A stretch of DNA of 64,000 nt from Halobacteriovorax sp. HLS. GTDB taxonomy: Bacteria > Bdellovibrionota > Bacteriovoracia > Bacteriovoracales > Bacteriovoracaceae. Location: the NCBI RefSeq assembly GCF_004006665.1, contig NZ_QOCL01000014.1, forward strand, positions 496,001-560,000. The letters are read 5' to 3'. Numbering within the stretch: the first letter of the stretch is position 1; every line of letters begins with the position of its first letter. A program made the translations under genes and the position numbers. The notes below the pieces were generated by a model. That model ran no database searches. It saw nothing but the letters and a program-made list of their open reading frames with translations, and had not been told where the DNA came from. Shown here piece by piece: positions 17,225 to 26,046 of this stretch.

Positions 17225-17326
17225 TTATTCCCTATTGTGTGTCGTGTCGCAAATATACTTGCTATCTCGAACAATTGACGGTTTTCATGGCCAAAACTAC
17301 AAAGTATTGATATTAAACATGAACTT

Positions 17327-17332
17327 TATAAT
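17327..17332 (+). promoter_or_regulatory. Candidate -10 box for lpd-E2 operon
   Basis: Perfect TATAAT at 17327-17332, 63 bases before the lpd ATG; the only nearby -35 candidate (TATTGA) is weak. The 171-base divergent region must also drive the exonuclease operon. Confidence 0.4.
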
Positions 17333-17395
17333 TGTGACTTTTAAACTCTTTTTTAGAGTAGTCATATATCTTAAAACACCGAAGGATACAAATCG

Positions 17396-18784
17396 ATGAA
17401 GAGTTTTGATGTTGTTGTTATTGGTGCAGGACCTGGTGGTTATGTGGCCGCTATCCGTGCAGCACAGTTAGGAAAAAATGTTGCCATCGTAGAGATGGAT
17501 AAATTTGGTGGGGTTTGTCTCAATAGAGGATGCATTCCAACTAAAGCGGTTTTAAAATCTGCTCACTCTGTACATGAAATTGCAGAAATGAAAGATCTTG
17601 GAATTAATGTTGAGTTGAAGTCTTTAGATGGAGCTCAAGCAGTTAAAAGGGCCAAAGGAATTAGTGATCGAATCTCTAAGGGTGTTGAGTTCTTAATGAA
17701 GAAAAATAAAATTACCACTTTTATTGGTAGAGCTGTTTTAAAAGACAAGAACTCTATAGAAGTAAAATCTCCTAAGGGACATACTGAAACAATTAAGGCC
17801 GCCAATATCATACTTGCTACAGGAGCTCACTATAGAAGCTTTCCAGGTTTAGAGCATGATGGAAAAAGACTTATTGGTGCATGGGAAGCAATTAAAATGG
17901 AAAAGCTCCCAAAGTCTATTGGGATTATTGGAGCAGGTGCTATCGGCGTTGAGTTTGCTTATTTCTGGAATGCTTTTGGAGTAGACGTTCATATATTTGA
18001 ATTGCAAAAACACTTACTTCCTATAGAAGATGAAGACTCTTCAAAAGAAGTTGAGAAGGCCTATAAGAAGTATGGTGTGAAGTTATCTCTTGGTGTTGAA
18101 AAAGTTAGTGCAAAGAATAATGGAAATGACGTTACGATTACAGCTGTTGAAAACGGTAAGACTGTCGATTATAAATTTGAGATGGGATTAATTGCTGTTG
18201 GAATGACTGGAAATATCGCCGGAATCGGACTTGAGTCTGTTGGCATCAAAACTGATAGAGGTTTTGTAGAAGTAAATGATATGTACCAAACAAATGTTCC
18301 AAATATTTATGCTATTGGTGACCTTTCTGGACCACCTTTACTAGCACATGCAGCTTCTCACGAAGGTGTTGTTGCTGCTGAACATATTTCAGGAATGCAT
18401 CCTCATGCAATTGATAAAATGAATATTGCTGGTTGTACTTACTGTCAGCCTCAAGTTGCATCTGTTGGTTACACTGAAAGAGCGCTTAAGGAAAAGGGTA
18501 TAAAGTACAATGTTGGTAAACTTCCATTTCAAGCGAATGGAAAGGCCGTTGCATCTAATGAAACTGTTGGGTTTGTTAAAACTCTAATGGGTGAAGATGG
18601 AGAAATGCTAGGAGCACATATTGTTGGTGCACAAGCAACTGAGTTGATTCACGAATACGTTCTTTTTAGACAAATGGAAGGTATTGATGAGGAGATTTTT
18701 GCAACTGTTCATCCGCATCCAACGCTTGGTGAATTTTTAGCAGAATCAGTTATGAACGCAAAAGGAAGAGCGCTAAACTTTTAG
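17396..18784 (+). CDS. lpdA: Dihydrolipoamide dehydrogenase (E3)
   Basis: Homodimeric flavoenzyme that reoxidises lipoamide of 2-oxoacid dehydrogenase complexes using NAD+. FAD motif GAGPGGYVAA (10-19), redox disulphide CLNRGC (C41, C46), NAD site GIIGAGAIGVEF near 178-189, second FAD motif YAIGDLSG near 303-310 and the catalytic HPHPTLGE near 441-448. Full length (462 aa). AAGGAT before ATG 17396. It is followed 25 bases later by the E2 gene; no E1 gene is present. Confidence 0.97.
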   Translation: MKSFDVVVIGAGPGGYVAAIRAAQLGKNVAIVEMDKFGGVCLNRGCIPTKAVLKSAHSVHEIAEMKDLGINVELKSLDGAQAVKRAKGISDRISKGVEFLMKKNKITTFIGRAVLKDKNSIEVKSPKGHTETIKAANIILATGAHYRSFPGLEHDGKRLIGAWEAIKMEKLPKSIGIIGAGAIGVEFAYFWNAFGVDVHIFELQKHLLPIEDEDSSKEVEKAYKKYGVKLSLGVEKVSAKNNGNDVTITAVENGKTVDYKFEMGLIAVGMTGNIAGIGLESVGIKTDRGFVEVNDMYQTNVPNIYAIGDLSGPPLLAHAASHEGVVAAEHISGMHPHAIDKMNIAGCTYCQPQVASVGYTERALKEKGIKYNVGKLPFQANGKAVASNETVGFVKTLMGEDGEMLGAHIVGAQATELIHEYVLFRQMEGIDEEIFATVHPHPTLGEFLAESVMNAKGRALNF

Positions 18785-18808
18785 TTTAGTGCCATACAGG
18801 AGATAATT

Positions 18809-20428
18809 ATGAGACATGATATTGTAATGCCTCAAATGGGTGAATCAATTACAAATGGAACGATCACTAAATGGCATAAAGCCGCTGGTGATATGGTTGA
18901 GATTGATGAAACTCTACTTGAAATCTCAACTGACAAAGTTGAATCAGAAATCCCTTCACCAATTGCTGGTAAAATTGTTGAAATCAAATATGCTGAAGGT
19001 GAAACTGTTGATGTAGGCATTTTAATCGCAGTTATCGATGATGATGCAAATGCATCTGTTGGTGGACCGGCTTCGGCTCCAAGTGCTCCAGCGCCATCGG
19101 CCCCGGCCGCAACAACATCAAGCGCTCCTGCTGCAGGAAGTGAGAGAATGGATGTTGTAATGCCTCAAATGGGGGAGTCAATTACAAATGGAACAATTAC
19201 TAAGTGGCACAAAGCACCAGGTGATATGGTTGAAATTGATGAAACATTACTTGAAATATCTACTGATAAAGTAGAATCAGAAATACCTTCACCTGTAGCA
19301 GGAAGAATTGAAGAGATTCTTTTTTCTGAAGGTGAAACAGTAGATGTTGGAATTAAGATTGCGTCAATTGAACAGAATCTTGATATTCCTTTTGGAGCAG
19401 CAGGTGGAGCCGTAGCAGCAGCTGCCTCTCCTGCACAAACTGCAACTGTAACGACGACTGCTCCAGCAGCCGCAGCAGTATCAGGTGAAAGAAGGTTTTA
19501 TACTCCACTTGTAAAAGCCCTTGCAGCTAAACACGGAGTTGCTCTTAGTGAACTTGCAAATATCTCAGGTAGTGGAGCAGCTGGAAGAGTTAATAAAGCT
19601 GACTTTATGAACTACCTCGGAAATCGTGGCTCAGCTCCTACAACAACTTCTGCTCCAGCTCAACCTGCTAGAGCGGCTGCACCATCGGCTCCTGCCGCTG
19701 CTAAAGCTCCAGTATTCTCTTCTAGTGATAGAGTTGAGATTGTTCCGATGGATAATATGAGAAAAGCAATTGCTAAGAATATGATTGCTTCTAAAATGAC
19801 TTCTCCACACGTTAACTCAATTGATCAGGTTGATATGTCTAACCTTGTTAAGTTTAGAGAAGGATTTAAACATGAGTTTAAAAAGCAAGAGGGATACTCT
19901 CTTACTTATACTCACTTCATTCTATATGCACTTGTTCAAGCTCTTAAAGAGTTCCCAATTGTTAATGCTTCAATTGATGGAGATAATATTGTTTATAAGA
20001 AAGACATTAACCTTGGTTGTGCTGTAGCAGTTCCAGGTAATGGTCTTGTTGTCCCTGTAATTAAAGGAGCAGACAACTTAAATATTAGAGGAATTGCAAG
20101 AGCGCTTAATACTCTAGTAGAGAAAGCTAGAGCTAAGAAGCTTACTATGGATGATATGTCTGGTGGAACTTATACTTTCACTAACAATGGTTCATTTGGA
20201 ATTCTTGCTGCAACTCCAGTTATTCTTCAACCACAGCTTGGTATCTTCTGTGTTGGAACAATCAAGAAGACTCCAGTTTGTACAGATGAGCTAGCAATTG
20301 CTATTAGAGATATAATGTATGCAACTCATACTTATGATCACAGAGTAATTGATGGTGAAATTGGTTCTAAATTCTTAAAGCATGTTATAAATACGCTTGA
20401 GACAATGGATCCTGCCGCTTTATTCTAA
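18809..20428 (+). CDS. Dihydrolipoamide acyltransferase (E2), two lipoyl domains
   Basis: 539 aa core of a 2-oxoacid dehydrogenase complex. Two nearly identical lipoyl domains (about 1-78 and 114-190) carry the lipoylated lysines K43 and K154 in DKVESE. Ala/Pro/Ser-rich linkers separate them, then a peripheral-subunit-binding domain (about 229-272, YTPLVKALA and GSGAAGRV) and the catalytic domain with DHRVIDG near 512-518. The GESITNGTITKW lipoyl signature resembles succinyl- or branched-chain-type E2, but the substrate cannot be fixed without E1. AGGAGA lies 5 bases before the ATG. It is cotranscribed with lpdA. Confidence 0.95.
   Translation: MRHDIVMPQMGESITNGTITKWHKAAGDMVEIDETLLEISTDKVESEIPSPIAGKIVEIKYAEGETVDVGILIAVIDDDANASVGGPASAPSAPAPSAPAATTSSAPAAGSERMDVVMPQMGESITNGTITKWHKAPGDMVEIDETLLEISTDKVESEIPSPVAGRIEEILFSEGETVDVGIKIASIEQNLDIPFGAAGGAVAAAASPAQTATVTTTAPAAAAVSGERRFYTPLVKALAAKHGVALSELANISGSGAAGRVNKADFMNYLGNRGSAPTTTSAPAQPARAAAPSAPAAAKAPVFSSSDRVEIVPMDNMRKAIAKNMIASKMTSPHVNSIDQVDMSNLVKFREGFKHEFKKQEGYSLTYTHFILYALVQALKEFPIVNASIDGDNIVYKKDINLGCAVAVPGNGLVVPVIKGADNLNIRGIARALNTLVEKARAKKLTMDDMSGGTYTFTNNGSFGILAATPVILQPQLGIFCVGTIKKTPVCTDELAIAIRDIMYATHTYDHRVIDGEIGSKFLKHVINTLETMDPAALF
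18815..19375 (+). repeat. Direct repeat: duplicated lipoyl-domain coding sequence
   Basis: About 18815-19040 and 19148-19375 encode the two lipoyl domains and remain recognisably similar at DNA level, for example the shared block TCAATTACAAATGGAAC. Third-position differences show the duplication is not very recent. Confidence 0.85.
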
Positions 20429-20437
20429 TAATTTATT

Positions 20438-20464
20438 GGCCCTCTATTGAGGGCCTTTTTTTTT
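20438..20464 (+). terminator. Terminator of lpd-E2 operon
   Basis: Seven-base GC-rich stem (20438-20444 with 20449-20455), four-base loop and nine T. Confidence 0.92.
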
Positions 20465-20568
20465 GAGAAAAAATTTCCTTGATAATATTAAGTTTCTATT
20501 ACTCTATAACTTTCAACTCATAGTAATACTTCTAGAAATACGTTCTTATTCTTTCCATGAGACAAAAC

Positions 20569-20598
20569 TTATCACTTCATCTTTTTCCTAATTATAAT
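20569..20598 (+). promoter_or_regulatory. Candidate promoter of porin gene
   Basis: TTATCA (20569-20574), an 18-base spacer, then a perfect TATAAT (20593-20598), 21 bases before ATG 20619. Confidence 0.5.
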
Positions 20599-20618
20599 TT
20601 TATATATAGGAGAACCTC

Positions 20619-21638
20619 ATGAAAATAATATCAATAATACTATTGGCCTTTGCTCTTTCTAATACTACTTTTGCACAAGAGCAGACCAGTAAAAATAGTG
20701 ATCTAATGTATAAACCAAATGTGGTCTTTTCCGGCTATATCGAAGTGATCAGTGAATATGTTGATAACTTTAATACCTCTGCTACAAGTGATGTTTACTT
20801 ATCAGAAGCAAGCTTTACGGGAAAGTCTAATCTAAGCAATAAGATCTCAGCAGAAATTGAGTTCTTCCATGCTGATGGTTATGCCGATTTAAGAATGGAC
20901 CAAGGATTTCTTAACTATAAGGCCTCAGGCGATACCACTATTAAGGTAGGAAGGTACCAGTTACCATTTGGAAAGTACGAAGCAAGTTTAGTTTATTCTA
21001 GTTATGCTAAAGTTATCGGTAAAACTAAGCAGGCCGCTGTCGGAGCTTCTGTAAGGGAAGGTATCTTTACATTTAGCGGTTATTTCTTCAACGGAGATGC
21101 TGATGTATCTATAAAAGGTGATAGAATTGATAGTTATGGTGGGGAAATTAATATTGAAAAAGATAATTGGTTAGTTGCTCTTGGATATATTAATAATTTG
21201 AATGATTCTGAAAGACTTGCTTCAAAGTTGACCACTAATAGAAAGTACGTTGATGGTTCTGTGGTTTCTTTACGATATCAATTTGAAAATGGTTTTAAGC
21301 TCTTTGGTGAATATATTACTTCTTTTAGTAGATTTAATAGTAATGACTTGGCCTTTAAAAATAGTGGTGCAAAAATTTCTGCCTACCATACCGAACTTTC
21401 CTACACGAGAAATTTGTGGGGAAAGAAAATGGTCTTTGCTACTTCATTGCAAAGGTCTAAGGAATCTGTAAATCTCTCCGTTGCGCAAAAGAGATACTCC
21501 ATAGGAGCCTCTAGAGAGCTTGTCGAAAATATGAGTCTATATATTGAGTACTACCGTGATATCGATTATTCAGTCGCTGATGGTGGAACTGGACTTAAGG
21601 CGAACTCTATTGCTGCTCTATTCGCTTATACATTCTAA
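20619..21638 (+). CDS. Outer-membrane beta-barrel porin
   Basis: 339 aa with a signal peptide (1-19, cleavage after TFA). The mature chain alternates polar and hydrophobic residues with many Tyr, Gly and Ser, with strands such as TIKVGRYQLPFGKY and WLVALGYINNL, and ends in AALFAYTF; the final Phe is the usual barrel-assembly signal. It looks like the single-gene porins that share a KVGRxxxPFG motif. It stands alone with its own promoter and AGGAGA. The substrate is unknown. Confidence 0.82.
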   Translation: MKIISIILLAFALSNTTFAQEQTSKNSDLMYKPNVVFSGYIEVISEYVDNFNTSATSDVYLSEASFTGKSNLSNKISAEIEFFHADGYADLRMDQGFLNYKASGDTTIKVGRYQLPFGKYEASLVYSSYAKVIGKTKQAAVGASVREGIFTFSGYFFNGDADVSIKGDRIDSYGGEINIEKDNWLVALGYINNLNDSERLASKLTTNRKYVDGSVVSLRYQFENGFKLFGEYITSFSRFNSNDLAFKNSGAKISAYHTELSYTRNLWGKKMVFATSLQRSKESVNLSVAQKRYSIGASRELVENMSLYIEYYRDIDYSVADGGTGLKANSIAALFAYTF

Positions 21639-21702
21639 AATATTTTCTTTTTTCTCCTCTGTGACTAAGGTAGTATAACTTAAGTTTTAGAGGAGAGATT
21701 CC

Positions 21703-22524
21703 ATGAATAGTTTTCATATAAAGAAATTTTCTGGCTTTATTGAAGAATTTGATGAAAAAAAATTGAGAGAGAGTCTTATCTTAACTGGGGTTGGGCAAAA
21801 GATGGCATCTGAGGTTATTCAGGAGCTAATGCCAAAAATTAAACCCGGAATGAGTTCTACAAGAGTTCATAATCTCGCTTTTTCTAGTTTACAAAAAAAA
21901 TCTAAAATACATGCAGCTAACTATCGTATAAAAAGATCTATATTGGACTTAGGTCCATCAGGCTATCCTTTTGAAATCCTTTGTAGCGAACTTTTTAAAG
22001 CAAAAGGGTTTGCAACAGAAGTAGGGGTTGTTGTTAAAGGAAAACACGTTAGTCATGAAGTCGATGTTATAGCGACTAGACCAGATATGACTATCATGGC
22101 GGAGTGCAAGTTTCATAATTCAAAATCTCATAAGAATGATATCAAGACGGCCCTCTATATTCACGCGAGATCTCTTGATATTAAAAATAATCCAGATTCA
22201 AGAGATTTTGATAAGTTTGCTATTTGTACTAATACACACTTTTCCGGAGATGCTGTAACTTATGCTAATGGTGTTGGTATGATGTTGCTCTCTCTCAATA
22301 AAGACCCTGAGTATTCAATGATTGGAAATATTATTAGATATAAAGTCTATCCGATTACTTGTCTTAGAACGATTAAGAAGAAGGTGGCTTCGATTCTGCT
22401 GGAAAGAAAAATTGTAGTGATCAAGCAATTAGAGGAAAATATAGATATGCTTGAAGAACTAGACTATGACGAACATGATCGATTCTTAGTTTTAAAAGAA
22501 ATCCAAAAATTGAGGCAACAATGA
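21703..22524 (+). CDS. ATP-cone domain fused to PD-(D/E)xK nuclease
   Basis: 273 aa. Residues about 1-88 match an ATP-cone, the nucleotide-sensing domain of ribonucleotide reductases and NrdR (KKFSGFIEEFDEKKL, KIKPGMSSTRVHNLA). Residues about 88-190 form an Mrr/restriction-endonuclease-like fold: YPFEILCSELFKAKGF helix, then HEVDV (D121) and AECK (E134, K136), the PD-(D/E)xK catalytic set. The C terminus is helical. The stop overlaps the start of a beta-CASP metallo-RNase (ATGA), so the two nucleases are made together. GAGGAGAG precedes the ATG. Confidence 0.8.
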   Translation: MNSFHIKKFSGFIEEFDEKKLRESLILTGVGQKMASEVIQELMPKIKPGMSSTRVHNLAFSSLQKKSKIHAANYRIKRSILDLGPSGYPFEILCSELFKAKGFATEVGVVVKGKHVSHEVDVIATRPDMTIMAECKFHNSKSHKNDIKTALYIHARSLDIKNNPDSRDFDKFAICTNTHFSGDAVTYANGVGMMLLSLNKDPEYSMIGNIIRYKVYPITCLRTIKKKVASILLERKIVVIKQLEENIDMLEELDYDEHDRFLVLKEIQKLRQQ

Positions 22525-23861
22525 AAATATCATTCTTAGGGGCAACTAAAACGGTTACTGGTTCTAAGTATCTTATTGAAGCTAAATCTAAGAAGTTTCT
22601 TGTAGATTGTGGCCTTTATCAAGGCCAAAAAGAAGAGCAGCTGTTAAACCGAGAGTCTCTTGGATTTATGGCCAAGGATCTAGATGCAATATTTTTAACA
22701 CATGGGCATCTCGACCACTGTGGAATGATTCCAAAGTTAGTAAAAGAAGGTTTTCAAGGGAAGATTTTTGCAACTGCAGCTACGATTGAAATTGCAAAAA
22801 TTATTTTAATTGATAGCGCTAAAATACAAGAGTCTGATGCATCTAAATATACGTCAGAAAAGAATCCCCTTTCTACACCTCTCTATGATGCACAAGATGT
22901 TCAAAAGTCTTTTGAACTCTTTAGTCCCGTAGAATTTGACCATATCTTTTCTTGTCACGGTCTTGAAGTTACTTTTAGAAGAGCTGGTCATATTCTTGGA
23001 GCCTCTTGTGTCTATATTAAAGAAGATAAGACTGTTTTATTCTCAGGAGACCTTGGCAGGTTAAATGATCCGTTAATGCCAGCACCTAGTGAGATTCACC
23101 ACTGTGATTTAATTGTGATGGAGTCAACCTATGGAAATAGAATTCATTCTAAAAAGGATCCTGTCATTGAGCTTGAGAAGATCTTAGAAAGAGTTGTAAA
23201 AGATAGTAAAGTCTTACTAGTTCCTAGTTTTGCAGTAGCAAGAGCACAACTCTTTATTCATTACTTGAGTGAAATTTTCTCTAGAAGGGAAGATTTAAAA
23301 ATACCTGCATTTGTGAATAGTCCAATGACGAATCTTGTTACTGAAGTTTACAGAAATTACTCTGAACAAACTAATTTAACTAAAGAGAGTTTCAGTGATT
23401 CTATGAGTGGAGTTAGATTTTTAGAGTTCTCCAAAGAGTATTCTAAATTAAACAAGAGAAAGGGTCCCTTGATCATTATTGCTGCGAGTGGAATGGTTAG
23501 TGGAGGTAGAGTCCTTGAACATCTAGATCATTTTGGAAAGTACGATAATAATATTGTGCTATTAATAGGTTATCAAGGTGAGGGGACTATTGGCCATGAC
23601 CTTCAACATGACAAAAATGAGATTTCTTTGTTGGGTCATAAAATGACAGTTAAGGCCCAAGTCAATTTCTTGGAAAACCTTTCGGCCCATGCTGATCAGT
23701 CAGAGTTGTTGGAATGGCTTTCGACAAATAAAAATCCAGAGGCAAAAGTTGTTCTTGTTCATGGTGATGAGCAGGCACAACTTGAATTAAAATCTGTAAT
23801 TGAACAGAAGCTTAAGTTGGAAGTCGATCTTTCTAAGGTTATTAAAGAGATTGATTGTTAG
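22521..23861 (+). CDS. Metallo-beta-lactamase/beta-CASP ribonuclease
   Basis: 446 aa, full length for the CPSF73/YSH1-like bacterial family of RNA-processing exonucleases. Zinc motif THGHLDH (H61, H63, D65, H66), then SGDLGR, the beta-CASP region (VPSFAVARAQ and ASGMVSGGR) and the C-terminal RMMBL motif with SAHADQSEL near 391-399. No signal peptide. It overlaps the ATP-cone nuclease gene by 4 bases. It probably degrades or matures RNA in the cytoplasm. Confidence 0.92.
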   Translation: MKISFLGATKTVTGSKYLIEAKSKKFLVDCGLYQGQKEEQLLNRESLGFMAKDLDAIFLTHGHLDHCGMIPKLVKEGFQGKIFATAATIEIAKIILIDSAKIQESDASKYTSEKNPLSTPLYDAQDVQKSFELFSPVEFDHIFSCHGLEVTFRRAGHILGASCVYIKEDKTVLFSGDLGRLNDPLMPAPSEIHHCDLIVMESTYGNRIHSKKDPVIELEKILERVVKDSKVLLVPSFAVARAQLFIHYLSEIFSRREDLKIPAFVNSPMTNLVTEVYRNYSEQTNLTKESFSDSMSGVRFLEFSKEYSKLNKRKGPLIIIAASGMVSGGRVLEHLDHFGKYDNNIVLLIGYQGEGTIGHDLQHDKNEISLLGHKMTVKAQVNFLENLSAHADQSELLEWLSTNKNPEAKVVLVHGDEQAQLELKSVIEQKLKLEVDLSKVIKEIDC

Positions 23862-23925
23862 ATATCTTTAATTGGCACATTGGAAATAAGTCACTAGACT
23901 ATTGGTATATTTTCTAAGGTTAATT

Positions 23926-24666
23926 ATGAAGTTTTTATTAATTATTTCTCTTCTTTTTGTAGTCTCTTGTGCGAGTAAAGTTCGCACTGTGGTGGACTTT
24001 GATTTCTCTTCAAAAGATATTGAGGGTAAAGAGCTAAGTCTTTGGGGAACAAATTATTATACCCCTGTATACCATGTAAAAATGAACGGTATTCCCCTTA
24101 AGGATCTGGGAGATAATTCACTCGTTAGTGGTGTATATCCTGTTTTGCTTTCAAGAAAAGAGTGGTGCTATAGCGCAATGGAAGGTTCTGTAAGTGTTAT
24201 TTTTCCTGGAGGAACGATGAATACTTATAATTATGCCGGAACAACAACTAAGCAGGTCGATTGTAGTCCATACTTTGGAGATGATTTTCCTGCCACTAAT
24301 AAAGTGAGATTTCGCTCAGCTAGATCTAGATGGGGAGATGGAATTGAGAATTATTCTCTCATACCTTATCGTACAATTGCAGTAGACCCATCGGTTATTC
24401 CTTTTGGGAGTGCAGTTTTTATTCCTAAGGCCAAGGGAATAAAATTTATGTGGCTAGGTGAGAGTTTTGTCCATGATGGCTTCTTCTTTGCTGGAGATAA
24501 GGGAGGGGCAATAAAAGGTAATCACATTGATTTATTTACAGGTACAAATAAAGATCATGTATTTAACTTCATAACCAATAAGAAAAGTGGTCTCTTTAAG
24601 GCAATTATTCTAAATAACTCAAGTGTAACTGTTGAACTTAAGAAATTACACGAAATTTCATACTAA
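23926..24666 (+). CDS. 3D-domain lipoprotein (MltA-like)
   Basis: 246 aa. ATG 23926 is chosen because AAGG lies 6 bases upstream and it opens directly on a lipoprotein signal (VVSC, C15); an upstream TTG at 23902 has no ribosome site. The C-terminal half has the three-aspartate 3D domain found in lytic transglycosylase MltA and in Rpf-like/YuiC proteins: AVDPSVIPFG (D154), AGDKGGAI (D191) and HIDLF (D202). It lacks the larger MltA domain, so it may be a small peptidoglycan-cleaving or -binding lipoprotein of the periplasm. That would fit wall remodelling. Confidence 0.82.
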   Translation: MKFLLIISLLFVVSCASKVRTVVDFDFSSKDIEGKELSLWGTNYYTPVYHVKMNGIPLKDLGDNSLVSGVYPVLLSRKEWCYSAMEGSVSVIFPGGTMNTYNYAGTTTKQVDCSPYFGDDFPATNKVRFRSARSRWGDGIENYSLIPYRTIAVDPSVIPFGSAVFIPKAKGIKFMWLGESFVHDGFFFAGDKGGAIKGNHIDLFTGTNKDHVFNFITNKKSGLFKAIILNNSSVTVELKKLHEISY

Positions 24667-24667
24667 A

Positions 24668-24691
24668 CTGAGCTAGATCAGAGTTTTTTTT
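24668..24691 (+). terminator. Weak terminator before hemN
   Basis: A short CTGA/TCAG stem with a six-base loop precedes TTTTTTTT (24684-24691). The stem is only about four or five pairs. Confidence 0.4.
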
Positions 24692-24714
24692 CTATTTCAT
24701 GTCATAAAGACATT

Positions 24715-26016
24715 ATGGAAAATCTAATCAAAAAATACTCTACCAATGCCCCAAGATACACCAGTTATCCTCCTCTTCCTTTTTGGAATGGGGCTCCTGA
24801 ACTTCAGACATGGTTCTCTCATCTGCGGGAAACTTTAACAGATGATAATTCAATAGACCTTTATATTCACATTCCTTTTTGTGAAAAGCTTTGCCGCTAC
24901 TGTGGTTGCCAAAGAGTCATCACGAGAAATAGAGATAAGGGAACTGATCTTGTCGAAATAATATTAAAAGAGTGGGATATTTATAAATCACAATTAGGTG
25001 ATATTAGAATTAATTCCATTCATTTTGGTGGAGGGACTCCAACATTTCTAAGGCCACAAGACCTAGATTTACTACTTAGTAAGCTATCTCCTATGTTTAA
25101 TGAAGGTTTTATAGGTGCCATGGAGATTGATCCTAGAACCTGCTTAGATGAACATATTGAACTATTAGTTAAGTACGGCTTTAATAAAGTATCGCTTGGT
25201 ATCCAGGACTTTGATCTAGAAGTTCAAGAGGCCATTACAAGAATTCAACCATTTGAAATGGTTAAGACTCTTGTAGATAAGCTTAATGATAAGGGAATAG
25301 AAGATATTAACTTTGATTTAATTTATGGTCTTCCAAAGCAAACTCTAGACTCTGTTTCGAGCACAATTGAAAAAGTTGTACAGCTTGCACCTAGTTCAAT
25401 TTCTTTTTATAGTTATGCTCACGTGCCGTGGAAAATTTCCAACCAGAAACTCATTAATGAGAAAGATCTAGCAACAGGTATCGATAAATTTAATCTCTTT
25501 GTTAAGGCGAGAGAAGAGTTTTCTAAATTTGAATATATAGAAATAGGTTTTGACCACTTTGCTAAGAAAGGAAGTTTACTTGCTAATGCTAAAGAGCAAG
25601 GCTATTTGACACGTAATTTTATGGGATATACCCATAAAAAGGCTTCTGCATTAATTGGACTAGGTCCAAGCTCAATATCTTATTCGTTAAAGAGCTTTCT
25701 TCAAAATGAAAAAGATGTGGGCAAATACACTGAAGGAGTAAAAAGTGGTGAGATTGCTGTTATAAATGGTCATATTCAATCTGAATTAGATTTAGAGAAC
25801 GAAAAGAAGATCATTGAATTTCTTTGCCATGAATCAATTGAGCTTACTGATCAAATTGATGGACTCTCTAAAGAATTTATTGCAGATGAGCTCGGAGAAA
25901 TTAAAGGAAATAAATACGTTGTGACTGATAAAGGTAGACCTTTTATGAGAAACTTTGCAATGTTATTAGATCCATATATGAGTGGAACAGTTAAGAATTT
26001 TTCAAAAACTATATAA
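24715..26016 (+). CDS. hemN: Oxygen-independent coproporphyrinogen III oxidase
   Basis: 433 aa radical SAM enzyme that decarboxylates coproporphyrinogen III in haem synthesis without oxygen. Diagnostic features are the N-terminal PRYTSYP (13-19), HIPFCEKLCRYCGC with cluster cysteines C56, C60, C63 and the extra C65 typical of true HemN, GGGTPTF, and the C-terminal HemN domain. These distinguish it from HemW. There is no strong Shine-Dalgarno site before ATG 24715. It lies alone and converges on a secreted-protein gene. Confidence 0.93.
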   Translation: MENLIKKYSTNAPRYTSYPPLPFWNGAPELQTWFSHLRETLTDDNSIDLYIHIPFCEKLCRYCGCQRVITRNRDKGTDLVEIILKEWDIYKSQLGDIRINSIHFGGGTPTFLRPQDLDLLLSKLSPMFNEGFIGAMEIDPRTCLDEHIELLVKYGFNKVSLGIQDFDLEVQEAITRIQPFEMVKTLVDKLNDKGIEDINFDLIYGLPKQTLDSVSSTIEKVVQLAPSSISFYSYAHVPWKISNQKLINEKDLATGIDKFNLFVKAREEFSKFEYIEIGFDHFAKKGSLLANAKEQGYLTRNFMGYTHKKASALIGLGPSSISYSLKSFLQNEKDVGKYTEGVKSGEIAVINGHIQSELDLENEKKIIEFLCHESIELTDQIDGLSKEFIADELGEIKGNKYVVTDKGRPFMRNFAMLLDPYMSGTVKNFSKTI

Positions 26017-26017
26017 A

Positions 26018-26040
26018 AAAAGGAGCCAAAGGCTCCTTTT
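26018..26040. terminator. Bidirectional terminator
   Basis: Ten-base perfect stem (26018-26027 with 26031-26040), three-base loop, with A and T runs on both sides. It serves hemN and the convergent gene at 26047. Confidence 0.9.
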
Positions 26041-26046
26041 TAGTAA

